64,000 bases of DNA from a beta proteobacterium AAP65 (GTDB lineage: Bacteria > Pseudomonadota > Gammaproteobacteria > Burkholderiales > Burkholderiaceae_C): assembly GCA_001295865.1 (NCBI GenBank), contig LJHW01000002.1, positions 186,001 through 250,000 on the forward strand, in the 5' to 3' direction. The notes beneath the pieces are model-generated. The model did not search any database and had not been told where the DNA came from. It saw nothing but the letters and a program-made list of their open reading frames with translations. Both the position numbers and the translations under genes were made by a program. The stretch's first letter is position 1. Every line of letters begins with the position of its first letter. Positions 8,776 through 17,689 of this stretch are shown in pieces.

Positions 8776-10926
8776 ATGCCCCTTCAGCGACCTTGCCTGT
8801 CGTTTGCCATCGCAGGTGCGGCCGTCTTTGCGGCTGTTTTCGCGGCGGTTCCGGCGCATGCCGCCGGGCTGACGGCATCCAGCACTTCAGCCGTGCTGGG
8901 CCGGCCGCTCGACTTCAGCGTGCAGGTGCGCCTGCAAGCCGGTGAGACCCTCGAGCCCCGCTGTGTCAGCGCCGAGGTGGTCGTGGGCGACCGGCGTCTG
9001 CCCGACGGCCTGGTGAACACCTCGCTGCTGCCCACGGGTACCGACAGCGCCCGCATCCGCATCACCACCGACAGCATCGTCGACGAGCCGGTGGTGAGCG
9101 TGCTGCTCAATGCCGGCTGCGCGTCGGAGCGGTTCAGCCGCCGTTTTGTCGTGCTGGCCGACCCGCCGCTCGACCCTGTGCCTGCGGCCTTGCCTGCGGC
9201 GCCACTGCCCTTGGCCGCGCCTGCGCTGGCGCAGCCCTTGTCGCAGGGACTGAACGTCGCTGCCGAGGCCCAACAGCCGCAGCCGCCGGCCGCTGGGGCT
9301 TCCGATGCCGCCGCGGCCACGCCCGCCCGCGAAGGCCGCGCCGTGCTGCGGCCCGCGCGCGCCGAGGCGGTCAAAACCGCGGCAAAGCCGCGTGCTCCGC
9401 GCACCGCTGCGTCTCGCGAGGCACAGCGCCCACGCCCAGCGCGCCGCGCCGAGCCGCGCCGCGCCGAACAAACCCAGGCGCGCAAGACAGCCGCCGCGAC
9501 ACGCCGTGCCGCCAAGAGCGAGGCGCCGCGCCTGCGCCTGGAGGCCGCAGAGCCCGCGCCGGCCCCCGCCATCGCGACCGCCACCGCGGTGTCGGTGGAC
9601 GAAGCCTTGCTGGCCGTCGCGCAGGCCGCCAGTGCCGCGCGCGCAGCGGCCTCTGCGGCTGCGGTGGCGTCGGCCCGCATCACAACGCTCGAGCAGACGG
9701 TCAAGAGCTTGCGCACCGAGGTGCAGGCGGGGCGTGACGTGGCGGCCGAATTGCGCAGCCGGCTGGCCCGCGCCGAAGAAGCCGGCCGCTGGACCTGGCC
9801 CTTGCTGGCCTTGGTCTTGTTGCTCACGGCCCTGGCGGCCTGGATGGCCTGGCGCCTGAATGCCGCCGAACGGGCGCGTCAGCGCAGCTGGCAGGCCGGT
9901 GCTGCGGCGGCCGGTACCGGCGGTCCGCAGGGCCCGGGGCCGGCCCACGCCGACGGCACGCCGAGCAAGCTGCAGACCGCGCCGATTCCATTTGTCACCT
10001 CCGAGATCCGTGTGCCGCCGCCGGCCCCGGCCAAACCCAGGCCGGCCTGGCCAGCGCCGGTGCGCTTGGACGCCGGAGACACCGAACCCCCACCGCTGCC
10101 CATGGCCAGAGCGACCGCGCCCACGCCTGCCGCGCAGCGGCCGATGGCGGCTGCACCGGTGCGTGCACCCTTGGCCCTGTCGCCGATGGAAGCCACCGCG
10201 CCGATGGAGCGCACCGAGCTGCTGCCGCAACGCACCAGCATCGATGACACCGCCCCGCGTGATGTCTCCATCGAAGAGCTGCTCGATCTGGAGCAGCAGG
10301 CCGAGTTCTTCGTCGTGCTGGGCCAGGACGGCGCGGCCATCGACCTGCTGGTGGAGCACCTGCGCCACACCGGTGGCGGCAGCCCGCTGCCCTATCTGAA
10401 GTTGCTGGAAATCCACAGCCGCCGCGGTGAGCGTGAAGAGTACGAACGCACGCGTGTGCGCTTCAACCAGCGTTTCAACGCCTACGCGCCCGAGTGGGGC
10501 ACCGACCTCGCCGCGGGCCGCAGCCTGGACACCTACAGCGGCGTGATCCCGCGGCTGCAGAAGGTGTGGCCCAAGCCGCTGGACGCGATGGCCGAACTGG
10601 AAGCGCTGCTGTTCCGCAAGTCGCGCGGCGAGCTCTTCGACCTGCCGGCCTACCGCGAAGTGCTCTTCCTGTACTCGCTGGCGCGCGACCTGCTCGACCG
10701 CGAAGCCGTCGATTCCGGCAAGGTCGACCTGCTGCTGCCGCTGGCCGATGGCAGCGAGTTCGGCAGCACCGCGCCCGCGCCTTACCTGGCCCTGGAAAGC
10801 GAACGCGGCAGCCTCGATGCTCCGGCCACTGCGCCGCTGGATTTCGACCTGTCGTCGGACCCGGGCCGCCCCACCAGCATCTTCGGCCCGCTGGTCGACG
10901 AGCCGCCGGCGCGCGGGCGGCGCTGA
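8776..10926 (+). CDS. fimV: FimV-like periplasmic/inner-membrane protein
   Basis: A 716-residue protein with the FimV plan. A signal peptide (about 1-30, ending PAHA) precedes the FimV N-terminal domain (GLTASSTSAVLGRPLDFSVQ). Then come an Ala/Pro/Arg-rich stretch (about 130-280), a short coiled coil (ITTLEQTVKSLRTEVQAG) and one membrane helix (about 339-360, WTWPLLALVLLLTALAAW). The cytoplasmic C-terminal part holds a FimV/TPR-like segment (ISIEELLDLE-type motif, then AAIDLLVEHLRHTGG, about 495-575). Family members act at the cell pole in type IV pilus or twitching functions and peptidoglycan binding. I see no LysM motif in the N-terminal half. The start at 8776 is chosen because it gives a complete signal peptide; the frame is open further upstream. 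It stands alone, with no pilus genes in the window. Confidence 0.72.
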   Translation: MPLQRPCLSFAIAGAAVFAAVFAAVPAHAAGLTASSTSAVLGRPLDFSVQVRLQAGETLEPRCVSAEVVVGDRRLPDGLVNTSLLPTGTDSARIRITTDSIVDEPVVSVLLNAGCASERFSRRFVVLADPPLDPVPAALPAAPLPLAAPALAQPLSQGLNVAAEAQQPQPPAAGASDAAAATPAREGRAVLRPARAEAVKTAAKPRAPRTAASREAQRPRPARRAEPRRAEQTQARKTAAATRRAAKSEAPRLRLEAAEPAPAPAIATATAVSVDEALLAVAQAASAARAAASAAAVASARITTLEQTVKSLRTEVQAGRDVAAELRSRLARAEEAGRWTWPLLALVLLLTALAAWMAWRLNAAERARQRSWQAGAAAAGTGGPQGPGPAHADGTPSKLQTAPIPFVTSEIRVPPPAPAKPRPAWPAPVRLDAGDTEPPPLPMARATAPTPAAQRPMAAAPVRAPLALSPMEATAPMERTELLPQRTSIDDTAPRDVSIEELLDLEQQAEFFVVLGQDGAAIDLLVEHLRHTGGGSPLPYLKLLEIHSRRGEREEYERTRVRFNQRFNAYAPEWGTDLAAGRSLDTYSGVIPRLQKVWPKPLDAMAELEALLFRKSRGELFDLPAYREVLFLYSLARDLLDREAVDSGKVDLLLPLADGSEFGSTAPAPYLALESERGSLDAPATAPLDFDLSSDPGRPTSIFGPLVDEPPARGRR

Positions 10927-10965
10927 GGCGCTGCAGCGCCGAGGCCGGGCTTCGTCAGCGGTGTC

Positions 10966-12135
10966 TCAAAGCCGCTGCAGCCGGCGCAGCGCTTCCTGCA
11001 GCGTGTCGTCGCGCTTCGCAAAACACAGCCGGGCCAGGCCCTGCTCAAAGCCGCCGGCATAGAACGCCGACAGCGGGATCGCTGCCACACCCACTTCACG
11101 CGTGAGCCACTCGCAGAACCCGGCCTCGGGCAGGTTGCTGACGGCGCTGTAGTCCACCAGCTGGAAGTAGCTGCCCTGGGTTTGCAGCGGGCGCAGGCGC
11201 GTGCGCGCCAGGCCCTCGCGGAACAGGTCGCGTTTGCGCTGGTAGAAGGCCGGCAGCTCGCGGTAGGGCGCGGCGTCGCCCATGTAGCGCGCCAGTGCGT
11301 GCTGCACCGGCGTGTTGACGGTGAAGACGTTGAACTGGTGCACCTTGCGGAACTCGGCGGTGAGCGCGGCCGGGGCCGCGACATAGCCCACCTTCCAGCC
11401 GGTGACGTGGTAGGTCTTGCCGAAGCTGCTGACGACAAAGCTGCGCGCCGCCAGCGCCGGGATGCAGGCCGCGCTGATGTGCGGTTGGCCGTCGAAGACC
11501 ATGTGCTCGTAGACCTCGTCGGAGATCAGCAGCGTCTGCGTCGGCGCCAGCAGCTCGGCGAGTTGCTGCATCTCGGCGTGTGTCCACACGGTGGCGCTGG
11601 GGTTGTGCGGGCTGTTGATGATCATCAGCCGCGTCTTCGGGCCCAGCGCGGCCGCGATGCGCGTGAAGTCGGGGCGGAAGCTGCCGGGCTGCAGCGGCAC
11701 GCGCACCACGGTGCCGCCGGCGAGTTCGATGTTGGGCGCGTAGCTGTCGTAGCAGGGCTCCAGCACGATCACTTCGTCGCCCGGGTGCACGCAGCACAAC
11801 ACCGCTGTCAGGATGGCCTGCGTGGCACCGGCGGTGATGGTGATCTCGCTGTTGGCGTCGTAACGGTGGCCGTACAGCGCCTCAAGCTTGGCGGCCACAC
11901 GTTCGCGCAGCGGCGCCACGCCGGCCATGGGCGGGTACTGGTTCAGGCCTTCTTGCATGGCCGCGGCCACCTGCGCGGGCAGTGCGGGGTCGCAGTCGAA
12001 ATCGGGGAATCCCTGGCCCAGGTTCACGGCGCCGGTTTCCTGCGCCAGGGCCGACATCACGGTGAAGATCGTGGTGCCCACCTGGGGCAGGCGGCTGTGC
12101 ACGGTCGGCGTCACGGCGGCAGAGGTGGCTTGCAT
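10966..12135 (-). CDS. Pyridoxal-phosphate aminotransferase, probably methionine aminotransferase (YbdL-like)
   Basis: A 389-residue fold-type I aminotransferase. Visible landmarks: VNLGQGFPDFDCDP near the N-terminus, the NSPHNPSA loop at about residue 174, SDEVYEHMVFD and the PLP lysine in SSFGKTYHVTGWK (Lys240). The GQGFPDF start and the FGKTYHVTGWK form resemble YbdL/KAT-type enzymes acting on methionine or kynurenine. The start at 12135 lies 5 bp after the cysB stop on the same strand, so it is probably expressed with the sulfur regulator. That context favours a methionine or sulfur-amino-acid substrate. The frame runs on upstream into cysB, but an earlier start would have no ribosome site. 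Confidence 0.85.
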   Translation of the reverse strand: MQATSAAVTPTVHSRLPQVGTTIFTVMSALAQETGAVNLGQGFPDFDCDPALPAQVAAAMQEGLNQYPPMAGVAPLRERVAAKLEALYGHRYDANSEITITAGATQAILTAVLCCVHPGDEVIVLEPCYDSYAPNIELAGGTVVRVPLQPGSFRPDFTRIAAALGPKTRLMIINSPHNPSATVWTHAEMQQLAELLAPTQTLLISDEVYEHMVFDGQPHISAACIPALAARSFVVSSFGKTYHVTGWKVGYVAAPAALTAEFRKVHQFNVFTVNTPVQHALARYMGDAAPYRELPAFYQRKRDLFREGLARTRLRPLQTQGSYFQLVDYSAVSNLPEAGFCEWLTREVGVAAIPLSAFYAGGFEQGLARLCFAKRDDTLQEALRRLQRL

Positions 12136-12140
12136 GGTGT

Positions 12141-13097
12141 TCAGAGTTCGTAGTCGGTCGGCGGGCTGCCGGCGGGGCCGCTCATGGCGCGCTGCACCAG
12201 GCCATGGCCCAGCCGCGGTGACAGCAGCTCGGCAAAGGCCAGCACGAAGTGGCGCAGGTAGGCGCCGCGCTTGAAGGCCACGCGCGTGGTGTTGTTGCCG
12301 AACAGGTGGCCCAGTGGGCGCCAGGCGAGGTCGCTGTCGGCGGGCTCGCCGCGCATGGCGAGTTCGGTGACGACGCCCACACCCAGGCCCAGGCGCACAT
12401 AGGTCTTGATGACGTCGCTGTCGATGGCTTCCAGCGCCACGAGTGGTTTGATCTGCGCCCGTGCGAAAGCCAGGTCGATGCGTGTGCGGCCGGTCACCGT
12501 GGGCTGGTAGAGCACCAGCGGGTGTGCGGCCAGCTGTTCCAGCGTGGGGCGCTCCACGGCCGCCAGCGGGTGGCCGGCGGGCACCACCATCGCGTGCTGC
12601 CATTCGTGGCAGGGCAGGGTGATCAGTTCGGGGTGGGCGCTCAGCGCCTCGGTGGCCAGGCCGATCTCGGCCACGTCGTCGAGCAGCATGCGCGCCACCT
12701 GCTCGGGCATGCCCTGGTGCAGCACCACCTGCACTTTCGGGTAACGCCGGCGCAGCAGCGCCACCGGTTCGGGCAGGAAGTAGCGTGCCTGCGTGTGTGT
12801 GGTGGCGATGCGCAACGTGCCGGTGTCCTGCTTGCTGAACTCCTGGCCGATGCGCTTGAGGTTGCTGATCTCGCGCATGATGATCTCGATGGACTTCAGC
12901 ACCTCGGCGCCGGGTTCCGTCACGCGTTTCAGGCGCTTGCCGTGGCGCGCGAAGATGTCCACGCCCAGTTCTTCTTCCAGCTCGAGGATGGCCTTGCTCA
13001 CACCGGGCTGCGAGGTGAACAGCGCCTTGGCCGTTTCGGTGAGGTTGAGGTCGCGGCGCACGGCCTCCTGCACGAAGCGGAACTGCTGCAGGTTCAT
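12141..13097 (-). CDS. cysB: LysR-type regulator CysB
   Basis: A 318-residue LysR-family regulator. The winged helix-turn-helix occupies residues 1-60 (MNLQQFRFVQEAVRRDLNLT, LFTSQPGVSKAILELE), with the CysB-type HGKRLKRVTEPG. A periplasmic-binding-protein-like effector domain covers 90-300, with TTHTQARYFLPEPV and TGRTRIDLAF as in CysB/Cbl. CysB activates sulfate assimilation genes in response to N-acetylserine. The gene overlaps the end of cbiX by 4 bp and is followed after 5 bp by the aminotransferase. A siroheme-pathway chelatase gene directly ahead agrees with a sulfite-reduction role. Confidence 0.9.
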   Translation of the reverse strand: MNLQQFRFVQEAVRRDLNLTETAKALFTSQPGVSKAILELEEELGVDIFARHGKRLKRVTEPGAEVLKSIEIIMREISNLKRIGQEFSKQDTGTLRIATTHTQARYFLPEPVALLRRRYPKVQVVLHQGMPEQVARMLLDDVAEIGLATEALSAHPELITLPCHEWQHAMVVPAGHPLAAVERPTLEQLAAHPLVLYQPTVTGRTRIDLAFARAQIKPLVALEAIDSDVIKTYVRLGLGVGVVTELAMRGEPADSDLAWRPLGHLFGNNTTRVAFKRGAYLRHFVLAFAELLSPRLGHGLVQRAMSGPAGSPPTDYEL

Positions 13098-13480
13098 ACC
13101 GGTGCTTCCGGGGCTGCCATCACCTGCAGGGCCACACCGGCCATCGCGGCCACCACGGTGTCGATCTCACCCACGGCCGGGTGCAGCGTGAAGCGCACGC
13201 CCGGGTGCGCGCTGCGCAGCCCGTCCATCAGCAGCGGCAGGTCTTTGCGCACGTGGCCGCCCGCCCCCAGAAAGAGCGGCAGCACCGCCACCGCCGTGCA
13301 GCCGGCCGCGGCCAGCTCGGCGCCGGCTTCGGGCAGCGTGGGTGCCATGAACTCCAGGTAAGCCAGGCGCACGGCCGCGTCGGGCGCGTTTGCCCGCACC
13401 TGCGCCGCCACGGCCTCGAAGGGGCCGGCCCAGCGCGGGTCGCGCGCGCCATGGGCGAAGAGGATGAGGCCGGTGGTCAT
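13094..13480 (-). CDS. cbiX: CbiX-type sirohydrochlorin chelatase
   Basis: A 128-residue single-domain chelatase of the CbiX/SirB class. LILFAHGARDPRW carries the metal-binding histidine near residue 10, and VLPLFLGAGGHVRKDLP holds the second. Small CbiX proteins insert metal into sirohydrochlorin. Next to cysB the likely product is siroheme for sulfite reductase, although cobalt insertion for B12 cannot be excluded. The last codons overlap the cysB start by 4 bp, which implies translational coupling. Upstream, 30 bp separate it from lptG. Confidence 0.85.
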   Translation of the reverse strand: MTTGLILFAHGARDPRWAGPFEAVAAQVRANAPDAAVRLAYLEFMAPTLPEAGAELAAAGCTAVAVLPLFLGAGGHVRKDLPLLMDGLRSAHPGVRFTLHPAVGEIDTVVAAMAGVALQVMAAPEAPV

Positions 13481-13510
13481 GGGCAGCAGGCTTTCAAAGG
13501 AGAGGGTGCG

Positions 13511-14620
13511 TCAGCGGTATCTCACCAGCCACGCAAAGGCCGCCATCGACAAGGCCAGGTAGACCATGCTGGGCGTGGCCGCGGCCACCCAGGGCGTCCA
13601 GCCGCGCAGCATGCCGATGTGGCCCGACAGGTTGTTCAACAGCACGAAGCTGATGCCGAGCATGATGCCGCCGAAGACCTTGTAGCTGATGCTGCCGCCG
13701 CGCGCCTGCAGGTAGGCGAAGGGCAGGGCCAGCGCCACCATCACCAGGCAGGCCAACGGGTACAGCGCCTTGCGCCAGAAGCGGATCTGGTGCTGCTGCG
13801 AGGCCTGTTCCTGGTCGCTGAGGTGGGTGCTGTAGCGCCACAGCTCCAGCGTGCTCATGGTGCTGACGGGCAGCACCGCCGCGGCCACCACGGCCGCGGT
13901 GAGCGAACTCGGCCAGGCCAGGGTGGTGTGCTGCTCGGTGCGCACCTCGGCCTGCGGGCTGCGCGCGCGCGGCCAGTGCGCCACCTGCGCATCGCTCAGC
14001 AGCCACTGGCCGTCGTCGCCCACGCGCCCCTCGCGGGCTTCGATGCGCGCCACCAGTCGACCGTCGGCATCGAACTCGAAGATGCGGATGCCCGCGAGCG
14101 CGCCCGAAGCCGTGGCCCCGGCGACGTTGACCGAGTAGCTGTGCTCACCATCGTCGGCGCGGCGTTTTTCTTTCAACCAGGCGCCGGCACCGCCGAACTC
14201 GATGCCGCCCGAGGCGCGCGCTTTCAGCAGCACGGCCTCGCGTTCGCTGGCCGGTGCGAGGTAGTCGCCCGTGGCGAAGGTCAGCACACCGAAGACCACG
14301 CCCAGCACCGCCAGCAGGCCGAGTGCGCGGCCCGGGCCGAGGCCGCCGGTGCGCAGGATGGTGAACTCCGACGACTGCGCCAGGCGCGACAGCGAGTAGA
14401 TGGTGCCGATCAGCACCGCGATGGGCAGCAGTTCGTAGAGGTGCCCGGGCAGCTCCAGTGCCGCGGCCAGCACGGCCTGCCCTGTGCTGCGCCCGCCTTT
14501 GCCCACGTTCTCGAGCTCGTCGACGAGGTCGATGAAAAAGAACAGCGACAGGAAGGCCAGCGCCACGAAAAGCACCGAGGCGACGATGTCGCGGTAGAGC
14601 AGCCGGCGCACCGTCTTCAT
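13511..14620 (-). CDS. lptG: LPS export permease LptG
   Basis: A 369-residue inner-membrane permease of the LptB2FG transporter, which extracts lipopolysaccharide and passes it to LptC. Three N-terminal helices (about 12-35, 58-80, 100-122) are followed by a periplasmic beta-jellyroll domain (about 130-270). Three C-terminal helices follow (about 282-300, 310-330, 340-362). Family marks include FIDLVDELENVGKGG and LSRLAQSSEFTILRTGG. The start at 14620 (MKTVRRLLYRDI) overlaps the lptF stop by 4 bp. An earlier start is open but gives an unusual N-terminus. Confidence 0.92.
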   Translation of the reverse strand: MKTVRRLLYRDIVASVLFVALAFLSLFFFIDLVDELENVGKGGRSTGQAVLAAALELPGHLYELLPIAVLIGTIYSLSRLAQSSEFTILRTGGLGPGRALGLLAVLGVVFGVLTFATGDYLAPASEREAVLLKARASGGIEFGGAGAWLKEKRRADDGEHSYSVNVAGATASGALAGIRIFEFDADGRLVARIEAREGRVGDDGQWLLSDAQVAHWPRARSPQAEVRTEQHTTLAWPSSLTAAVVAAAVLPVSTMSTLELWRYSTHLSDQEQASQQHQIRFWRKALYPLACLVMVALALPFAYLQARGGSISYKVFGGIMLGISFVLLNNLSGHIGMLRGWTPWVAAATPSMVYLALSMAAFAWLVRYR

Positions 14621-15735
14621 GCCGCGGCTCCGTGGGTGGCCACCGGGCCGGCCGGGGTGCGGCGCCGCAGGCTGAACACCGCCGCATGTTCGCGCCACCA
14701 CAGCAGGGCCAGCGCCGCCGCGAAGGCACTGCCGTGCAGCAGGGCCAGCGCCGCGCCCATGCCCAGGCGGCCGCTGCTCACCCAGGCCTGCGAGAAGGTG
14801 ATGAGGTTGTAGTAGACGACGAAGGCCATCAGCGCGAACAGCAGGTTCCAGTTGCTGGCCCGCCGCGGGTTGGTGGCGGCCAGGCCGATGCCCAGCAGGA
14901 GGAGGTTGGCCGCGCCAAGCAGCAGCCCGAAGCGCCAGGTGAGCTCACCCTGGTGGCGCGGCGTGGGCTGGCGTACCAGGTCGATGGTGCGCACCGCCCG
15001 CGGCGGGCGCGATTCGGCCGAACGCACGGCGCGTTCGCCAGCCAGCACGCGGTAGGTCTCGAAGCTGGAGAGCGTGCGTTCGCCGGTTTTCATCTCGGTG
15101 TCGTTGCGCTGGCCTCGTTCCAGCACGAGGTAGCGCGCGTCGTCGCTGCTTTCCAGCCGGCCGGCGCGCGCCGAGGTCACCGATTCGCTGTTGTCCTGGC
15201 GCGAGAGGATGAACACATTGCGTGCGTGCAGCGCGTCGGCGTTTTCGCGCTCGATGAAAAACACGCGGCGGCCGTCGCTGCTGGTCTGGAAGACGCCGGG
15301 CGTCACGCGCGAAAGGTCGCTGCGCTGCTGGTAGCGGTCGCGCAGTTCCAGGCTGTTGCGGTTGCCCCAGGGCCACACCACCAGGATCAGCGCGGCGATC
15401 ACCAGCAGCACCGGCGTGGCCGTGCGCAGCACCGGCCGCACGAAGCGCGACAGGCTCACGCCGCTGGCGAACCAGATCACCATTTCGCTCTCGCGGTACA
15501 TGCGCCCCAGCGTCACCACCACGGCGATGAAAAGCGACAAGGCCATCATCGTGGGCAGGTGGCCCAGCGCCACATAACCGAGCAAGAGCACGACGTCCTG
15601 CGGGGCCACGGCACCGCTGGCGGCCTGGCCCACCGTGCGGATCAGGAACATCGTCAGCACGATGGTCAAGATCACCACGAGGGTGGCGCCGAAGCTCCGC
15701 GCGAGCTCACGACGGACGGTGGAGTCGAATAACAT
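14617..15735 (-). CDS. lptF: LPS export permease LptF
   Basis: A 372-residue partner permease to LptG. It begins MLFDSTVRRELARSF, a typical LptF start. Helices near 15-38, 60-80 and 98-120 precede a periplasmic jellyroll domain (about 130-260, containing GVFQTSSDGRRVFFIERE). C-terminal helices follow around 270-290, 300-320 and 330-350. It is divergent from pepA across only 27 bp, an arrangement common in beta- and gammaproteobacteria. The frame stays open far upstream antisense to pepA, but that part is not coding. It heads a minus-strand run through lptG, cbiX, cysB and the aminotransferase. Confidence 0.93.
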   Translation of the reverse strand: MLFDSTVRRELARSFGATLVVILTIVLTMFLIRTVGQAASGAVAPQDVVLLLGYVALGHLPTMMALSLFIAVVVTLGRMYRESEMVIWFASGVSLSRFVRPVLRTATPVLLVIAALILVVWPWGNRNSLELRDRYQQRSDLSRVTPGVFQTSSDGRRVFFIERENADALHARNVFILSRQDNSESVTSARAGRLESSDDARYLVLERGQRNDTEMKTGERTLSSFETYRVLAGERAVRSAESRPPRAVRTIDLVRQPTPRHQGELTWRFGLLLGAANLLLLGIGLAATNPRRASNWNLLFALMAFVVYYNLITFSQAWVSSGRLGMGAALALLHGSAFAAALALLWWREHAAVFSLRRRTPAGPVATHGAAA

Positions 15736-15762
15736 CTCTCGTTTTTCGGGTTGAAAGTAATT

Positions 15763-17223
15763 ATGGACTTCAAGACGCAAGTGACCGCGGCGGCCGGGCT
15801 GCCCGGTGTGGCCACCGACGCGCTGCTCGTGCTGGTGGCTGGCAACGCCGCCCCCGAAGGTCTGGACACCCCGCTGGCCGCGACCCTCACCGCCGCCGCC
15901 AAGGGCGGCGACTTCGCCTTCAAGGCCGGCCAGACGCTTTACGCCCACCAGGTGGCCGGCGTGAAGGCCGCGCGCGTGGTGTTCGCCGCCGTGGCCGATG
16001 CCTCGCCCAAGGCCGTGCGCAAGGCCGTGACGGCCGCCGTGGGCCTGCTGAAGGCCGGTGGCAGCAAGTCGCTGGCCGTGGCCCTGGCTGGTGCCGGCGC
16101 CTGGACGCCCGCCCAAGCCGACGCAGTCGTGGCCGCCGTGAGTGACGCCACCTACCTCTACACCGAGACCAAGCCCAGCGCCGGCCCCGCGCCCAAGCTG
16201 GCGGCGGTGACGCTGCTGTGCACCAAGGCCGAAGCCACGGCCCTCGGCCAGGCGCTGCAGCGCGCCGCAGCCGTGGCCGCTGGCACGCTGTTGGCCCGCG
16301 AGTGCGCCAACCGCCCCGGCAACCACTGCACGCCCACCTTCCTGGCCGAGCAGGCCAAGAAGCTCGGCAAGGAACACGGCCTGAAGGTCGAGGTGCTGGA
16401 GCGCAAAGACTGCGAAAAGCTCGGCATGGGCTCTTTCCTCTCCGTGGCCCAGGGTTCGGACGAGCCGCTGAAGTTCATCGTCGCGCGCTACAACGGCGGC
16501 GCGAAAAACGCCGCGCCCATCGTGCTGGTGGGCAAGGGCATCACCTTCGACACCGGCGGCATCAGCCTGAAGCCCGCGGCCGAGATGGACGAGATGAAGT
16601 ACGACATGGGTGGCGCCGCCAGCGTGCTGGGCACGCTCAAGGCCGTGGCGCTGGCCAAGGCCAAGGTCAACCTCATCGGCGTGATCCCGGCCTGCGAAAA
16701 CATGCCCAGCGGCCGTGCCGTGAAGCCGGGCGATGTGGTCAAGAGCATGTCGGGCCAGACCATCGAGATCCTGAACACCGACGCCGAAGGCCGCCTGATC
16801 CTGTGTGATGCGCTGACCTACGCCGAGCGCCTGAAGCCGGCCGTGGTGGTGGACATCGCCACGCTCACGGGCGCCTGCGTCATCGCGCTGGGCCACCACC
16901 GCTCGGGCCTGTTCAGCAGCGACGACGCGCTGGCCGCCGAACTGCTGGCTGCGGGCGAAGCCGCACAAGACCTGGCCTGGCGCATGCCGCTCGACGAAGA
17001 ATACGACGAGGCCCTGAAGAGCCACTACGCCGACATGGCCAACGTGGGCTCGCGCGCCGGCGGCTCGGTGACGGCCGCGAAGTTCCTGCAGCGTTTCACC
17101 GGCAGCCTGCGCTGGGCCCACCTCGACATCGCCGGCACGGCCTGGAAGTCGGGCGCTGCCAAGGGCGCCACCGGCCGGCCCGTGCCGCTGCTGACGCACT
17201 TCGTGCTGGCGCGCGCAGCCTGA
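15763..17223 (+). CDS. pepA: Leucyl aminopeptidase (cytosol aminopeptidase, M17)
   Basis: A 486-residue M17 metallo-aminopeptidase. The C-terminal catalytic domain shows VGKGITFDTGGISLKPAAEM, with a metal-binding Lys/Asp, and the family signature NTDAEGRLILCDALTYAE. ATLTGACVIALGHHRSGLF and DEEYDEALKSHYADMANVG follow. The N-terminal domain (1-160) is alanine-rich and more divergent. It removes N-terminal Leu and other residues from peptides; in E. coli the same protein also binds DNA. ATG at 15763 is preferred to an in-frame TTG 12 bases earlier. Its promoter must overlap lptF. The holC gene follows after 25 bp. Confidence 0.93.
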   Translation: MDFKTQVTAAAGLPGVATDALLVLVAGNAAPEGLDTPLAATLTAAAKGGDFAFKAGQTLYAHQVAGVKAARVVFAAVADASPKAVRKAVTAAVGLLKAGGSKSLAVALAGAGAWTPAQADAVVAAVSDATYLYTETKPSAGPAPKLAAVTLLCTKAEATALGQALQRAAAVAAGTLLARECANRPGNHCTPTFLAEQAKKLGKEHGLKVEVLERKDCEKLGMGSFLSVAQGSDEPLKFIVARYNGGAKNAAPIVLVGKGITFDTGGISLKPAAEMDEMKYDMGGAASVLGTLKAVALAKAKVNLIGVIPACENMPSGRAVKPGDVVKSMSGQTIEILNTDAEGRLILCDALTYAERLKPAVVVDIATLTGACVIALGHHRSGLFSSDDALAAELLAAGEAAQDLAWRMPLDEEYDEALKSHYADMANVGSRAGGSVTAAKFLQRFTGSLRWAHLDIAGTAWKSGAAKGATGRPVPLLTHFVLARAA

Positions 17224-17248
17224 AGCTGCCAGCGGCTCCAAGGCGGCG

Positions 17249-17689
17249 GTGGCCCTGAACGAAGTCGAGTTCCACACGGGCGTGGCCGACCCGGTCGGCT
17301 TCGCCTGCCGCCTGTTGCGCAAGGCCGCCCGGCAGGGCGCTCGGGTGCTGGTCACCGCGCCCGAGCCGGTGCTGGGTGAACTCGACCGCGCGCTGTGGAC
17401 CTTCGAAGAGCGCGATTTCATCCCGCATGTGCGCGTGCCCGGTGCGCGGGCTGCCGTGGCTGCGCGCACCCCCATCTGGCTGGCGGCCAGCGCCGCGCAT
17501 GCGGATGCACCGCGCCTGGTGCTGAACCTCGGCGCCGAAGCCCCAGCCGATCTGCACACGCTTGACCGGCTGATCGAGGTGGTGGCCACCGACGCCGACG
17601 AGGTCGAGGCCGGCCGCCAGCGCTGGCGCGGCTACAAGGCCGCCGGCCTGGCCATCAAACACCACAACGTTGGGGCTGCCCGTGAATGA
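17249..17689 (+). CDS. holC: DNA polymerase III chi subunit
   Basis: A 146-residue HolC protein. VEFHTGVADPVGFACRLLRK, LDRALWTFEERDFIPH and the C-terminal RWRGYKAAGLAIKHHNV match the family. Chi is part of the clamp loader and binds single-strand DNA-binding protein at the replication fork. The start is GTG at 17249. The pepA-holC order is the conserved beta/gammaproteobacterial arrangement. The end overlaps the next small gene by 8 bp. Confidence 0.92.
   Translation: MALNEVEFHTGVADPVGFACRLLRKAARQGARVLVTAPEPVLGELDRALWTFEERDFIPHVRVPGARAAVAARTPIWLAASAAHADAPRLVLNLGAEAPADLHTLDRLIEVVATDADEVEAGRQRWRGYKAAGLAIKHHNVGAARE

Noticed and set aside
10927..10940. GGCGCTGCAGCGCC palindrome as a terminator after the FimV-like gene.
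   Set aside because: A perfect palindrome but with no loop length to spare and no T-tract; it may be chance in GC-rich sequence.
14617..17589. Reading the lptF frame from 17589 as one 990-residue protein.
   Set aside because: The extension is antisense to pepA and low-complexity. LptF starts naturally at 15735 with a canonical N-terminus.
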